Shown piece by piece: positions 17,143 to 25,148 of a stretch of DNA of 37,148 nt. Every line of letters begins with the position of its first letter. Within the stretch, counting starts at the first letter, position 1. Position numbers and translations under genes: made by a program. The stretch is from Acidimicrobiia bacterium (GTDB lineage: Bacteria; Actinomycetota; Acidimicrobiia; Acidimicrobiales; Bin134): positions 1 through 37,148 of the forward strand of contig JAJECA010000014.1 in the NCBI GenBank assembly GCA_022822265.1, written 5' to 3'. The notes beneath the pieces are model-generated. The model did no database searches, was not told the origin of the DNA, and saw only the letters and a program-made list of their open reading frames with translations.

Positions 17143-17155
17143 ACTTAGATGGCAA
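17127..17155 (-). promoter_or_regulatory. Near-consensus sigma-70 promoter of the ATPase gene
   Basis: Read on the minus strand there is TTGCCA (17155-17150), a 17-base spacer and a perfect TATAAT (17132-17127). Transcription should start near 17120, giving a leader of about 40 bases with GGGAGG ahead of the GTG at 17081. The whole stretch is AT-rich in a GC-rich genome. Confidence 0.65.
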
Positions 17156-17167
17156 CAGGGAATCGGC

Positions 17168-17599
17168 TCAGGCGGGGCGCCAGGCGAGGAGGGTGAAGGG
17201 GCCTTCTTCGTCGGTGTGATCTTCGAAGGCCATTTCAATGGACTGGCCACCGGTGGGCTCATCGTCGCCCTGCCAGGTGGCGGGCAGGCACAGGTCGTCC
17301 TGTTCGTCGAGGCGGCCCAGCACCACGGTGTAGGGGGAGGCGAATCCGGGGAGGAAGGCGTGGTGGTTCACCACCCAGCTCTCCACCGTGGCCCGGCCCG
17401 ACAGCGGTACCCAGGTGTAATCGAAGGAGGCACAGCGCCCGCACATGACCCGAGGCGGCCACCGCCATGCCCCGCAAACGTCGCAGCGCTGCAATTCGAA
17501 GCGGTGCTGGTTGATGCGCTCCCACCACGGGGCCGAGTCCCGTTCTGGGTAGGGCCGGGGCTTGGGGGCTTGGTCGGCCGGGTGGTCAACGGCGGTCAT
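17168..17599 (-). CDS. DUF35 (zinc-ribbon/OB-fold) acyl-CoA-associated protein
   Basis: A 143-residue protein with a rubredoxin-like zinc ribbon, Cys39, Cys42, Cys53 and Cys56 in CDVCGAWRWPPRVMCGRC, followed by an OB-fold (VPLSGRATVESWVVNHHAF, SPYTVVLGRLDE). Such proteins form complexes with thiolase-like or MaoC-like partners, for example Ltp2 aldolases with the DUF35 part of ChsH2 in steroid side-chain breakdown. The probable partner is the thiolase-like gene at 18967-20136 on the same strand. The ATG at 17599 is preferred; a longer frame from 17662 adds an atypical leader. Confidence 0.88.
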   Translation of the reverse strand: MTAVDHPADQAPKPRPYPERDSAPWWERINQHRFELQRCDVCGAWRWPPRVMCGRCASFDYTWVPLSGRATVESWVVNHHAFLPGFASPYTVVLGRLDEQDDLCLPATWQGDDEPTGGQSIEMAFEDHTDEEGPFTLLAWRPA

Positions 17600-17686
17600 C
17601 GGCTCAAGACTGCCACAATCCCGATCTAGAGTGAGCCGAGGCCAATCGAGATCGCTGGACACCCAAATGCCAACACCAGACCAAAG

Positions 17687-18943
17687 ATGACGGTAGAGCG
17701 AACAGTGGCCTATCAGCGAGCGTCGCGGACGCTGATGGCCTCGGTGGTCCCCACCTCGGCGGCCATGGCTTCGGGGTTCGCCGCGGCTGCGGTGCTGGCC
17801 AAGGAGATCACCGGCAGCGAGACCCTGGCCGGGGTGGCCGCCGCCATGATGCAGGTGGGCAGCGTGGCGATGACCGTTCCCCTGGCACGCCGTATGGCCC
17901 GACTCGGCCGCCGCCGGGGCTTGGTGGCCGGGTGGTCGATAGGAACGGTGGGAGCCACCCTTGCCTTTCTGGCTGCGGTGGCCGACTTCTATCCACTGTT
18001 GGTGGTGGGGATAGTCGGCATCGGCGCGGGCAACGCCACCAACTTGGCGGCCCGATTCGCCTCCGCCGACCTGGCTCCCGACGACCGGCGGGCCCGAGCT
18101 ATCGGGATGCTGGTGTGGTCAACCACGTTCGGCGCAGCATTGGGACCCACTATCGCATTGGGGCCTGCATCGGCGGTGGCCGGGTTCTTCGGGCTGCCGG
18201 AGCTGTCTGGCCCCTATCTGCTGGGAATGGTCCTCTTCGTCATCGGGCTCACCGTCACCCATACATGGCTGCGCCCCGACCCGCTGGAAGTGCTGGGCAC
18301 ATTGGGCAAAGCCGCGGCCCGGCCGGCACCGCTGCGAGTGGTGGGACGGCGAATCGCTACCGTGCCCGCCGCCCGGCTGGCGGTGATCGCCATGCTCACC
18401 GGCCAAGCGGTGATGGTGGGGGTGATGACCATGACCCCGCTGCACATGGACAACGGCGACCACCATCTCCGGGTGATCGGCTGGGTGATCTCGGTACACG
18501 TCATCGGGATGTTCGCCTTCTCCCCCATCGTGGGCTGGCTGGTCGACCGCATCGGCCCCTATCTCATGGTCGGGCTAGGCGGTGTGATCCTGTGCATCGG
18601 CGCGGAGACTGCGGCCCACAACAGCGCCGAGGACAGCGCCGGGATGTTCGCCGGCCTCCTGCTAGTGGGTTTGGGCTGGAGTTTCGGGCTGATCGCGGGG
18701 AGCGCGCTGCTCACCTCGGCGTTCCCGGTAGCCCAGCGGGTGGAGATGCAGGGAGGCGCCGATCTATTGATGACCGGTGGCGGGGCGATCGCCGGTCTGT
18801 CCTCGGGCGTGGCCATGGAGCACTTCGGCTTTCACTCGCTGAGCCATTGGGCTGGACTGGCCGCCTTGCTGTTGGTGGCTGCCGCAGCCGCCGCCTGGTA
18901 CGCCTCCCGCCAAGAGCGAGCCGAGCCGGTTCCCACTGGGTAG
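17687..18943 (+). CDS. MFS transporter
   Basis: A 418-residue protein with about 12 hydrophobic segments. Loop 2-3 carries LARRMARLGRRRGLVAG, the matching loop in the second half GWLVDRIGPYLM, and there is an inserted acyl-like hydrophilic linker near residues 200-220. The family is the major facilitator superfamily; the substrate is not evident. It is divergent from the DUF35 gene and convergent with the thiolase gene, so it appears inserted between two genes that normally cooperate. No ribosome site is visible in the short leader before the ATG. Confidence 0.85.
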   Translation: MTVERTVAYQRASRTLMASVVPTSAAMASGFAAAAVLAKEITGSETLAGVAAAMMQVGSVAMTVPLARRMARLGRRRGLVAGWSIGTVGATLAFLAAVADFYPLLVVGIVGIGAGNATNLAARFASADLAPDDRRARAIGMLVWSTTFGAALGPTIALGPASAVAGFFGLPELSGPYLLGMVLFVIGLTVTHTWLRPDPLEVLGTLGKAAARPAPLRVVGRRIATVPAARLAVIAMLTGQAVMVGVMTMTPLHMDNGDHHLRVIGWVISVHVIGMFAFSPIVGWLVDRIGPYLMVGLGGVILCIGAETAAHNSAEDSAGMFAGLLLVGLGWSFGLIAGSALLTSAFPVAQRVEMQGGADLLMTGGGAIAGLSSGVAMEHFGFHSLSHWAGLAALLLVAAAAAAWYASRQERAEPVPTG

Positions 18944-18973
18944 CTGACGCCTTCGCCGACAGGCAGTCAGCTA
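18941..18973. terminator. Strong bidirectional hairpin terminator
   Basis: A long inverted repeat, TAGCTGACGCC at 18941-18951 and GGCAGTCAGCTA at 18962-18973, forms an 11-base-pair stem with one bulged A and a 10-base loop. It overlaps the ends of both convergent genes (MFS stop and thiolase stop). This is the clearest terminator-like structure in the window. Confidence 0.6.
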
Positions 18974-20136
18974 TCTCGGCGCAGGATGATGGCCGAGGAA
19001 TTGCCGGCCACATAGCCGGGCTGGCCGGTGGACAAGGCCACCTCGGCGCCGGGGACTTGGAAGCGCCCGGCGGTACCCCTCACTTGGCGGACGGCCTCGT
19101 GCAGGTTGTTAAGGCCATGCACATAGCCCTCCGACAAGAACCCGCCGTGGGTGTTCACCGGCACTCGCCCTCCGGGGGCGGTTCCCCCCTCGGCGATGAA
19201 AGCGGCGGCCTCGCCTTTAGGGGCGAATCCGTAGTCCTCCACCTGCACCAGCACCAAGTGGGTGAAGGCGTCATATAGAGAGGCGTATTGGATGTCGTCG
19301 GGGCCGATTTCAGCCATCTCGTATAACCGACGGGCCATTTTCGCCGCGACGGAGGTGGTCCAGTCGGCCTGCACCCGGTTGCTGTGCATCATGTGGCCGC
19401 CGCCCCAGGTCATCCCCGAGATCAATACCGGGGTCTGGCGCAGGTCGCGAGCCCGCTCGGCGGTGGTGATCACCACCGCGGCGGCTGCGTCGGTCTCCAA
19501 ACAGCAGTCGAACAGCCGAAACGGCTCCACGATCCAGCGGGAGGCCAGATAGTCGTCCATGGTCATGGGGGCCCGCATCATGGCCCGCTCGTTGTGGGCA
19601 GCGTTGGCCCGCTGTTGCACGGCGATGCGCCCCAAGTCCTCAGAGGTGGTGCCCCACTGGCTCATATGGGAGCGGGCGAACATGGCATACCACTGCGGCG
19701 GGGTCACCCAGCCGATGGGGTGCTGGTACTGGGACTCCACGATGGCCGGCGGCGGGCGGCCCGTGCCCCCCATGCGGTGCTCGGAGCGGGCGTTGATGGA
19801 CCGCCACACCACGATGTGGCGGGCATGGCCCAGAGCGGCGGCATTGGCGGCGTGGCCCACCACCGAGTGCGAGGTGGACCCGCCACCGAACTGATCGCAG
19901 TACCACGACAGGTCGTCCACCCCCAGGCACTGGGCCACGATGGAGGCAGTGATGGAGTCCTGCACCTGGTGGCAGGCCACCCCGTCGATGTCCTCCCGGC
20001 GCAGCCCGGCGTCCTCAATGGCGGCCATGATGGCCCGCAAGGCCAGCGTGAGGGTGCTCACCCCTGAGTTCTTGGACAGCTCGGTGATGCCGATGCCCGC
20101 AATGGCCGCCTTGTCGCGGAAAGGGTGATCGCTCAC
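18967..20136 (-). CDS. Thiolase-like protein (SCP-x/Ltp2 type), likely non-thiolytic
   Basis: A 389-residue thiolase-fold protein: AAIAGIGITELSKNSG at the N-terminus, EDIDGVACHQVQD in the first half and NTHGGFLSEGYVHGLNN near the C-terminus. At the usual nucleophile position (the Cys-Ala-Ser-Gly region of true thiolases) it reads FGGGSTSHSVVGHAA, with Ser in place of Cys. That pattern marks the lipid-transfer-protein/Ltp2 group, some of which are retro-aldolases that cut acyl-CoA side chains and need a DUF35 partner; one is encoded at 17168-17599. The exact substrate is unknown. It starts with GTG or ATG near 20136, divergent from the gene at 20175. Confidence 0.85.
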   Translation of the reverse strand: MSDHPFRDKAAIAGIGITELSKNSGVSTLTLALRAIMAAIEDAGLRREDIDGVACHQVQDSITASIVAQCLGVDDLSWYCDQFGGGSTSHSVVGHAANAAALGHARHIVVWRSINARSEHRMGGTGRPPPAIVESQYQHPIGWVTPPQWYAMFARSHMSQWGTTSEDLGRIAVQQRANAAHNERAMMRAPMTMDDYLASRWIVEPFRLFDCCLETDAAAAVVITTAERARDLRQTPVLISGMTWGGGHMMHSNRVQADWTTSVAAKMARRLYEMAEIGPDDIQYASLYDAFTHLVLVQVEDYGFAPKGEAAAFIAEGGTAPGGRVPVNTHGGFLSEGYVHGLNNLHEAVRQVRGTAGRFQVPGAEVALSTGQPGYVAGNSSAIILRRDS

Positions 20137-20174
20137 TGTGACGACACTAGAGCGCAGCCGCTAGGTTCAGCGGC

Positions 20175-20969
20175 GTGAACGACTATCCCATCCACGTTGG
20201 CAGCATGCTCTTCACCCTGGTTGACCCCAATCCGGGCCACGAGAAGGAGTACAACCGCTGGTACGAGCGAGACCACTTCTACGCCGGGTGCATGATCGGG
20301 CCCTGGCTGTTCGCCGGTTCCCGGTGGGTGGCCCCCCGGTCGCTCAAGGACATGCGCATAACCGACGGCAGCGGCGAGGTGTCGCAGGCCGGCCAAGGCT
20401 CGTTCCTCGCGGTGTACTGGGTGCTCGACGGCCACGACGATGAGCACTGGGAGTGGGCCGGCGAGCAGGTTCACTGGCTGTATTCCAATGATCGGGGGTT
20501 CGCCGAGCGCACCCACCGCCACACCATCTTGGCCGACGTGGGCTGGGCCGCCTACCGCGACAACGACCCGGTGCCCCTCGAGCTGGCCCTCGACCACGGC
20601 TATGCCGGCATCGGTGTGGTGGCCATGGACCGGGCCGACGGGGTGAGCGAGGACGAGCTCCACGCGTTCCTGCGCGACAAGGCCATGCCCGAGATGATGG
20701 CCGGCTCCCCGGTGGCCATCGGCTCGGTCTGGAAGCCCCGCCAGCGCGACGAGATCACCTCCAATTCCCCCATGGACTTGGGCTCGGGAACCGGAACAGA
20801 GGCCCGCACGCTTCAAATCTTCTTCTGCGACGAGCAGCCCGACGGCTGCTGGGACTCGTTCCAGGGCTACGTGGACGCCGTCAATGGCTCGGGATTGGCC
20901 AACGTCTGCTGGGCCGGCCCGTTCTACAAGACGGTGGTGGGCACCGACACCTACGTCGACCAGCTCTAG
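20175..20969 (+). CDS. Uncharacterised protein with possible dimeric alpha/beta-barrel fold
   Basis: A 264-residue soluble protein without signal peptide or membrane helix. It begins with FTLVDPNPGHEKEYNRWYER and repeats a similar pattern in the second half (VAMDRADGVSEDELHAFLRD and LQIFFCDEQPDGCWDSFQGY). The Pro-Gly-His-Glu...Asn-x-Trp-Tyr pattern resembles EthD or stress-responsive alpha/beta-barrel proteins, so a two-module ferredoxin-like arrangement is possible. I do not recognise a named family with confidence. GTG at 20175 is the start used. It is divergent from the thiolase-like gene, which hints at a shared lipid or sterol pathway. Confidence 0.75.
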   Translation: MNDYPIHVGSMLFTLVDPNPGHEKEYNRWYERDHFYAGCMIGPWLFAGSRWVAPRSLKDMRITDGSGEVSQAGQGSFLAVYWVLDGHDDEHWEWAGEQVHWLYSNDRGFAERTHRHTILADVGWAAYRDNDPVPLELALDHGYAGIGVVAMDRADGVSEDELHAFLRDKAMPEMMAGSPVAIGSVWKPRQRDEITSNSPMDLGSGTGTEARTLQIFFCDEQPDGCWDSFQGYVDAVNGSGLANVCWAGPFYKTVVGTDTYVDQL

Positions 20970-20977
20970 GACTGGTC
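20958..20977. terminator. Small hairpin between convergent genes
   Basis: GACCAG at 20958-20963 pairs perfectly with CTGGTC at 20972-20977 around an 8-base loop that contains the upstream stop codon. It lies between two convergent genes. With only 6 base pairs and no U-run the terminator call is weak. Confidence 0.3.
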
Positions 20978-20985
20978 CCCCAGCC

Positions 20986-22749
20986 CTACTGGTACGACAC
21001 GAACGCCGGGTAGGGGGTGAGGGCCAGCACCTCCTCGGCGGTCGGGGTGGGGATGTCCTCGTCGTAGAAGTTCTTCCAGCCCCAATGGAACTGGCTGGCA
21101 TCGGGTGGCCGGGTCAATCGGCTCCAAGAGCCGTACTTGGTATTGATGGGGCCTTGTCCGTCCATTTGGATCAGCACCGCCAGCTCCGGCGGGGTCTGGA
21201 TCAGCTCTCGGTTGGTGATCATGGACGGCTGGAACTGGTGGACGATCAGAAGCTTCTGGGGCAGAGCCTCTTCCCTCACGATTCCGGCCAGCCACTCCAC
21301 CACCCGGTTGACCTCCGAGGCATCGACACTGCCGATCTGGCGCAGATGAACCTGATCGGGTTTTAGCCGCCACTCAGGATCGAGCGCTAGGCCCACATTG
21401 GGCAGGCGAAGGAACTCTTCGTAGTACTTGGCCTGGGTGAGAAAGTCGGTTCGCCCCGGCTGGAGGTCCAACACCACGTACATGTCGTTGGCCGCCGCAG
21501 TCTCAATCCAAGGCCTGAGCACGTCTCGAGCGGTTTCTGCCGAATAGTCGCCATCGCTGCCGGCTGATGCCGAGGCAATGGTGGCGATGATCTCGAAGGT
21601 GGGCAACACAACCGAACCGTCAGCGTCGTAGCCCTGGATAATGGACTGGAGGCGCTCCACGCCCTCCTCGGCGCCCTGCTCCCCCAACACGCCGAGAGCC
21701 GAACCTGTCGGGTGGCCGTACATGGCCACTAAGCGGCGGTCGAAGCCCCCGTCGAACATGAGCAGACCGCCGCCGGGGATTTCGTCGCCCCGGCGGACGA
21801 CGGCCAGCTGCCAGGCTAGGTCGTCGCCGAATTCCGAGAATGCTTCCACCTGGGCGGCCCCGTAGATCATCTTCCTGGTATCAGTTGGGTAGGCCCGCAG
21901 ATCGCCGTTCACCACGATCACACTGGCCCCGATGGGGCGGCCGAGGGCGGCCAGCGTCGCAACCGGTCCGCGGCCGTCCACCAGCCACACCCGGCTATCG
22001 GTGCCACCCCGGGGGACATAGGTTGCCTGCTCATCTACCGGCACCAGAAGGAAATTGAATTCGGCCAGAGAAGTCTCAAGGACCTGCTCCGCGAACCCGG
22101 CCGCCACGACTCGTTGCGGTGCCAGGCGCCGCAGTTCATCCATCAAAGTGGGATCGAACCACGAATCCACCAGCAGCAGTGGACCTTGGATCCCACGCGC
22201 CGCCAAGGTGGATATGGCCGCGTGGTCCCTGGCCAGTGCTAGTCCCACCTCGTGGGCGCACTCGTAGGCCGCCTGCGAAATCTCGACGCTGGCCGGGGCG
22301 AACTCCGTGGTGGACAACCGGAAATCATCAGAAGCCTGAGGCGAGCACTCGCGTTCGTCCCTTACGGGTTCAGCGGCCGGAGTTGGCTCCGGGACCGTGG
22401 TCGGTTCCGGGACCGCCGTTGGCTCCGGGACCGCTGTTGGCTCTGGGGCTGTAGTTGGCTCTAGGGCCGCTGTCGGTTCCGGGACCGCCGTTGGCTCCGG
22501 GACCGCTGTTGGCTCTGGGGCTGTAGTTGGCTTGGGGACCGTCGTTGGCTCGGGAGTCGCACTGGGCTCAGGAGTCTCGGGCGCGGGGGCAGCTTTGGTG
22601 GGGGTTGCGACTGGGGCAGGGTTCGATTCGGTGGGAATTGGAGTTTCAGCGGCGCTGATCGACTGAGAATCCGGCCGGTTTGCAAAACGGTCAGAGCAGG
22701 ATGTCACCAGCAGCAAAACCACTATGAGAACAACTAGTCGACGAGCCAA
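20986..22749 (-). CDS. Large secreted lipoprotein with Pro-Glu-Pro-Thr stalk
   Basis: A 587-residue lipoprotein. The signal ends in LLLVTSC, so Cys18 is the likely lipid attachment site. A low-complexity stalk (about residues 45-130) of PEPT-type repeats follows and should lift the protein off the membrane. The next region (about 145-300) has alternating strands and helices (GPLLLVDSWFDPTLMDELRRL, ASVIVVNGDLRAYPT) that loosely resemble cell-wall-binding repeat 2 modules. The C-terminal 230 residues look like a TIM-barrel glycosidase-like domain (MYVVLDLQPGRTDFL, VGLALDPEWRL, QKLLIVHQFQPSM), without an assignable catalytic pair. Its task is unknown; cell-envelope work is likely. Confidence 0.78.
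   Translation of the reverse strand: MARRLVVLIVVLLLVTSCSDRFANRPDSQSISAAETPIPTESNPAPVATPTKAAPAPETPEPSATPEPTTVPKPTTAPEPTAVPEPTAVPEPTAALEPTTAPEPTAVPEPTAVPEPTTVPEPTPAAEPVRDERECSPQASDDFRLSTTEFAPASVEISQAAYECAHEVGLALARDHAAISTLAARGIQGPLLLVDSWFDPTLMDELRRLAPQRVVAAGFAEQVLETSLAEFNFLLVPVDEQATYVPRGGTDSRVWLVDGRGPVATLAALGRPIGASVIVVNGDLRAYPTDTRKMIYGAAQVEAFSEFGDDLAWQLAVVRRGDEIPGGGLLMFDGGFDRRLVAMYGHPTGSALGVLGEQGAEEGVERLQSIIQGYDADGSVVLPTFEIIATIASASAGSDGDYSAETARDVLRPWIETAAANDMYVVLDLQPGRTDFLTQAKYYEEFLRLPNVGLALDPEWRLKPDQVHLRQIGSVDASEVNRVVEWLAGIVREEALPQKLLIVHQFQPSMITNRELIQTPPELAVLIQMDGQGPINTKYGSWSRLTRPPDASQFHWGWKNFYDEDIPTPTAEEVLALTPYPAFVSYQ
22401..22532. repeat. 72-base higher-order tandem repeat in lipoprotein stalk
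   Basis: The stalk is built from 18-base units (six residues). Four units form a 72-base block: the 60 bases at 22401-22460 recur exactly at 22473-22532. The degenerate single units extend beyond this to about 22560. The exact identity indicates a recent duplication and probable length variation between strains, always in frame. Confidence 0.85.
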
Positions 22750-22817
22750 TTTGCAACTCCCAGTCGCAGGCTAGCCCGGTCACCGCCTACTTTCGTGTCA
22801 CCGCCTGAGCAGGGGAT

Positions 22818-23462
22818 TTAGCGGTATTCTGCCCACCAGGCGTCTAGTCGGGCCTCGGTGGCAGGCCGGTCTAGGTCAGGCTCGGACCGTTTCAGCTCCA
22901 AAAGGAACTTGAGCGCTGCACCCACCACTGGACCCGGGCCGATGCCGTAGCGCTCCATAACCTCGTTGCCGTCGATCAGCGGACGCTCGGCGGCCCGGCG
23001 CTCCTCCTCGGCCAAGCGGGCGATTCGGGCCTCCAAGTGGTCCACATGGTGTTGGAGATCGGCGGCCTTCTGGACGTTCCTGGTGGTGCAGTCGGCCCTC
23101 ACCAGCTCGTTCAAATAGCCCAGCAGCGGCCCTGCCTCTCGGGCGTATCGGCGCACAGCGGCGTCGCTCCAACCGTCGGCATACCCCTTGAACCGGCCCG
23201 ACAAACGCACCAGTTCGCTCACGTCGTCAACCACTTGCTCGGGATAGCCCAACTGGGTGAGCCGTTTGCGGGTCATCCGGGCCCCCACCGCCTCGTGGTG
23301 GTAGAAGGTGACCGTCCCCCGCTCATAAGAGCGGGTGCGGGGCTTGCCCACGTCGTGGAACAGCGTGGCCAGCCGCAGAACCAGATCAGCCCGGGTCTTG
23401 GCCACCACCGCGATGGTGTGGGCCAGCACATCCTTGTGGCGGTGGATCGGGTCTTGCTCCAA
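22818..23462 (-). CDS. HD-domain C-terminal half of a CCA tRNA nucleotidyltransferase (head missing)
   Basis: At least 214 residues matching the C-terminal half of actinobacterial CCA-adding enzymes: EQDPIHRHKDVLAHT, the HD motif LATLFHDVGKP (His36-Asp37), then VRADCTTRN and DGNEVMERYGIGPGP. TTG at 23462 is the first conventional start, yet homologous sequence (ELLTAALLAED, WQLVDSGLADEIVPELPALRL) continues in frame up to about 23580, where no ATG, GTG or TTG is available. The N-terminal polymerase head is absent; rpmG occupies its place. The product may be a stand-alone HD phosphohydrolase with an unusual start, or a decaying fragment. A strong AAGGAGGA lies inside the end of rpmG. Confidence 0.7.
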   Translation of the reverse strand: MEQDPIHRHKDVLAHTIAVVAKTRADLVLRLATLFHDVGKPRTRSYERGTVTFYHHEAVGARMTRKRLTQLGYPEQVVDDVSELVRLSGRFKGYADGWSDAAVRRYAREAGPLLGYLNELVRADCTTRNVQKAADLQHHVDHLEARIARLAEEERRAAERPLIDGNEVMERYGIGPGPVVGAALKFLLELKRSEPDLDRPATEARLDAWWAEYR

Positions 23463-23593
23463 ACGGAGCGCGGGAAGTTCGGGGACGATCTCGTCGGCGA
23501 GGCCGGAGTCAACCAGTTGCCACAGCGGCGGGGCAGGGTCTTCGGCCAGCAGAGCGGCCGTCAGGAGTTCCCTGCGCTCGTCGACGTTGGTGG

Positions 23594-23755
23594 CTACCGC
23601 TCCTCCTTGAACACGACGTGCTTGCGAGCCACCGGGTCGTACTTCTTCAGCTCGATCCGCTCCCGGTCGTTGATGCGGTTCTTGGTGGTCACGTAGGTGT
23701 AGCCGGTGCCCGCAGTGGACTTCAGCTTGATGATGGGGCGCTTGTCACTAGCCAT
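23594..23755 (-). CDS. rpmG: 50S ribosomal protein L33
   Basis: A 53-residue protein, [19 protein letters not shown] at the start, with [27 protein letters not shown] in the middle and a KEER end: a typical L33 of the large ribosomal subunit. It lacks the two Cys-x2-Cys pairs of zinc-binding L33 forms, so it is the zinc-independent type. The ATG at 23755 follows the rpmB stop after 3 bases, so L28 and L33 form an operon as in many bacteria. Confidence 0.95.
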   Translation of the reverse strand: MASDKRPIIKLKSTAGTGYTYVTTKNRINDRERIELKKYDPVARKHVVFKEER

Positions 23756-23758
23756 GGC

Positions 23759-23995
23759 TCAGAACTTCTCCCCGCGCTGGCGCATTTGGGCCACCACTTT
23801 GTCGATGCCGTGCTTGTTGATGGTCTTGAGGCCTTTGGCCGACACGTTGAGGGTGATCCACCGCTTCTCCGACGGCACCCAGAAGCGGTGCTTGTGGACG
23901 TTCGGGTTCCACCGGCGCCGCGTCTTGCGGTGCGAGTGGGACACGTTATTGCCGAACGACGGGCGACGACCGGTCACCTGGCAGACCTTGGACAT
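23759..23995 (-). CDS. rpmB: 50S ribosomal protein L28
   Basis: A 78-residue basic protein: [20 protein letters not shown], then [18 protein letters not shown] and [18 protein letters not shown], the standard L28 pattern. The ATG at 23995 gives the family length; a longer frame to 24070 is non-homologous. Cys5 is present, but no second half of a zinc site is seen. It is the first gene of the rpmB-rpmG pair and is divergent from the F420-type enzyme at 24103. Confidence 0.95.
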   Translation of the reverse strand: MSKVCQVTGRRPSFGNNVSHSHRKTRRRWNPNVHKHRFWVPSEKRWITLNVSAKGLKTINKHGIDKVVAQMRQRGEKF

Positions 23996-24102
23996 AGGGA
24001 ACCATGTTACCGGCCCCGCCACTGCCACCGGCAAGCGGATAGGAGCAGTCGCGCCCAATCTCGACAACAATCTCTGCTGGCAGGAGGGATAGGGTCGCCG
24101 CC

Positions 24103-25125
24103 ATGAAACTCGGACTGGTCTGGGGATATTGGAGCCGCGGGATGCCCGAGGGCTTCGTGCCGCTCACCCAAGAGGCAGAGCGGCTCGGCTTCGACTCGGT
24201 GTGGACGGCAGAGTCGTGGGGCTCCGATGCCTTCTCGCCTCTGGTGTGGCTGGCCGCCCACACCGAGCGCATCCGCCTGGGCACCGGAATCGTGCAGCTT
24301 GCTGCCCGAACTCCCACCGCCACCGCCATGCATGCGGTGACCGCCGACCACCTGTCCAACCAGCGGCTCATCCTGGGGTTGGGCGTGTCCGGCCCCCAGG
24401 TAGTGGAGGGGTGGTACGGCCAGCCCGGCAACCGGCCCCTGGCCCGCACTCGGGAGTACGTGGAGATCCTGCGGCGGGTGTTCGCCCGCGACGGGTATCT
24501 CACCTTCGAAGGCGACTATTACAACCACCCTTACAAGGGGGAGGGCGACACCGGCCTGGGCAAGCCGCTCAAGATCATGACCCATCCCCCCCGGGTCGAC
24601 ATCCCCATCTTCATCGGCGCCGAGGGCCCCAAGAACATCGCCCAGACGGTGGAGATCGCCGACGGCTGGCTGCCGCTGTACTACTCCCCCTTCCGCCCCG
24701 AGGTGTACGCCGAGTCGATCGCCGGTCGCTCCGACGACTTCGAGATCACCGTCCACACCACCATCAAGGTCACCGGCGACTCCGACGAGGAGTTGGCCGA
24801 GGCGCTGTTCCCCACCAAGGCCTCCCTGGGCTTCTACATCGGAGGGATGGGGGCCAAGGGGCAGAACTACCACACCAAGCTCATGGCCCGGATGGGCTTC
24901 GAGGAGGAGGCCTTCCACATCCAAGACCTGTTCTTCGAGGGTCGCCGAGAGGAGGCCATCGCCGCAGTGCCCGACCAGTTCGCCGACGAGATCTCCCTGG
25001 TGGGTTCCCCGGAGCGGATACGCGACCGGCTGGCCGCCTGGAAGGAGAGCCCGATCACCGGCATCAACGTGGGGGCCCGAAGCGCTGAGGAACTGCGCAC
25101 AATCGCCAAGGTCATCCTCGGCTAG
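24103..25125 (+). CDS. LLM-class F420-dependent oxidoreductase
   Basis: A 340-residue luciferase-like TIM-barrel protein: [58 protein letters not shown] and [22 protein letters not shown]. In actinobacteria this subfamily generally uses the deazaflavin F420 as hydride carrier; the substrate is unknown. AGGG lies 8 bases before the ATG. It ends 23 bases before the candidate selenoprotein and is probably co-transcribed with it, which joins two redox enzymes in one transcript. Confidence 0.88.
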   Translation: MKLGLVWGYWSRGMPEGFVPLTQEAERLGFDSVWTAESWGSDAFSPLVWLAAHTERIRLGTGIVQLAARTPTATAMHAVTADHLSNQRLILGLGVSGPQVVEGWYGQPGNRPLARTREYVEILRRVFARDGYLTFEGDYYNHPYKGEGDTGLGKPLKIMTHPPRVDIPIFIGAEGPKNIAQTVEIADGWLPLYYSPFRPEVYAESIAGRSDDFEITVHTTIKVTGDSDEELAEALFPTKASLGFYIGGMGAKGQNYHTKLMARMGFEEEAFHIQDLFFEGRREEAIAAVPDQFADEISLVGSPERIRDRLAAWKESPITGINVGARSAEELRTIAKVILG

Positions 25126-25148
25126 CCCAAGACTGGAATAATGACCCC

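Noticed and set aside
22397..22666. Plus-strand frame encoding a Val-Gly-Ser repeat.
   Set aside because: It is the antisense image of the Pro-Glu-Pro-Thr stalk repeat of the lipoprotein and has no start context.
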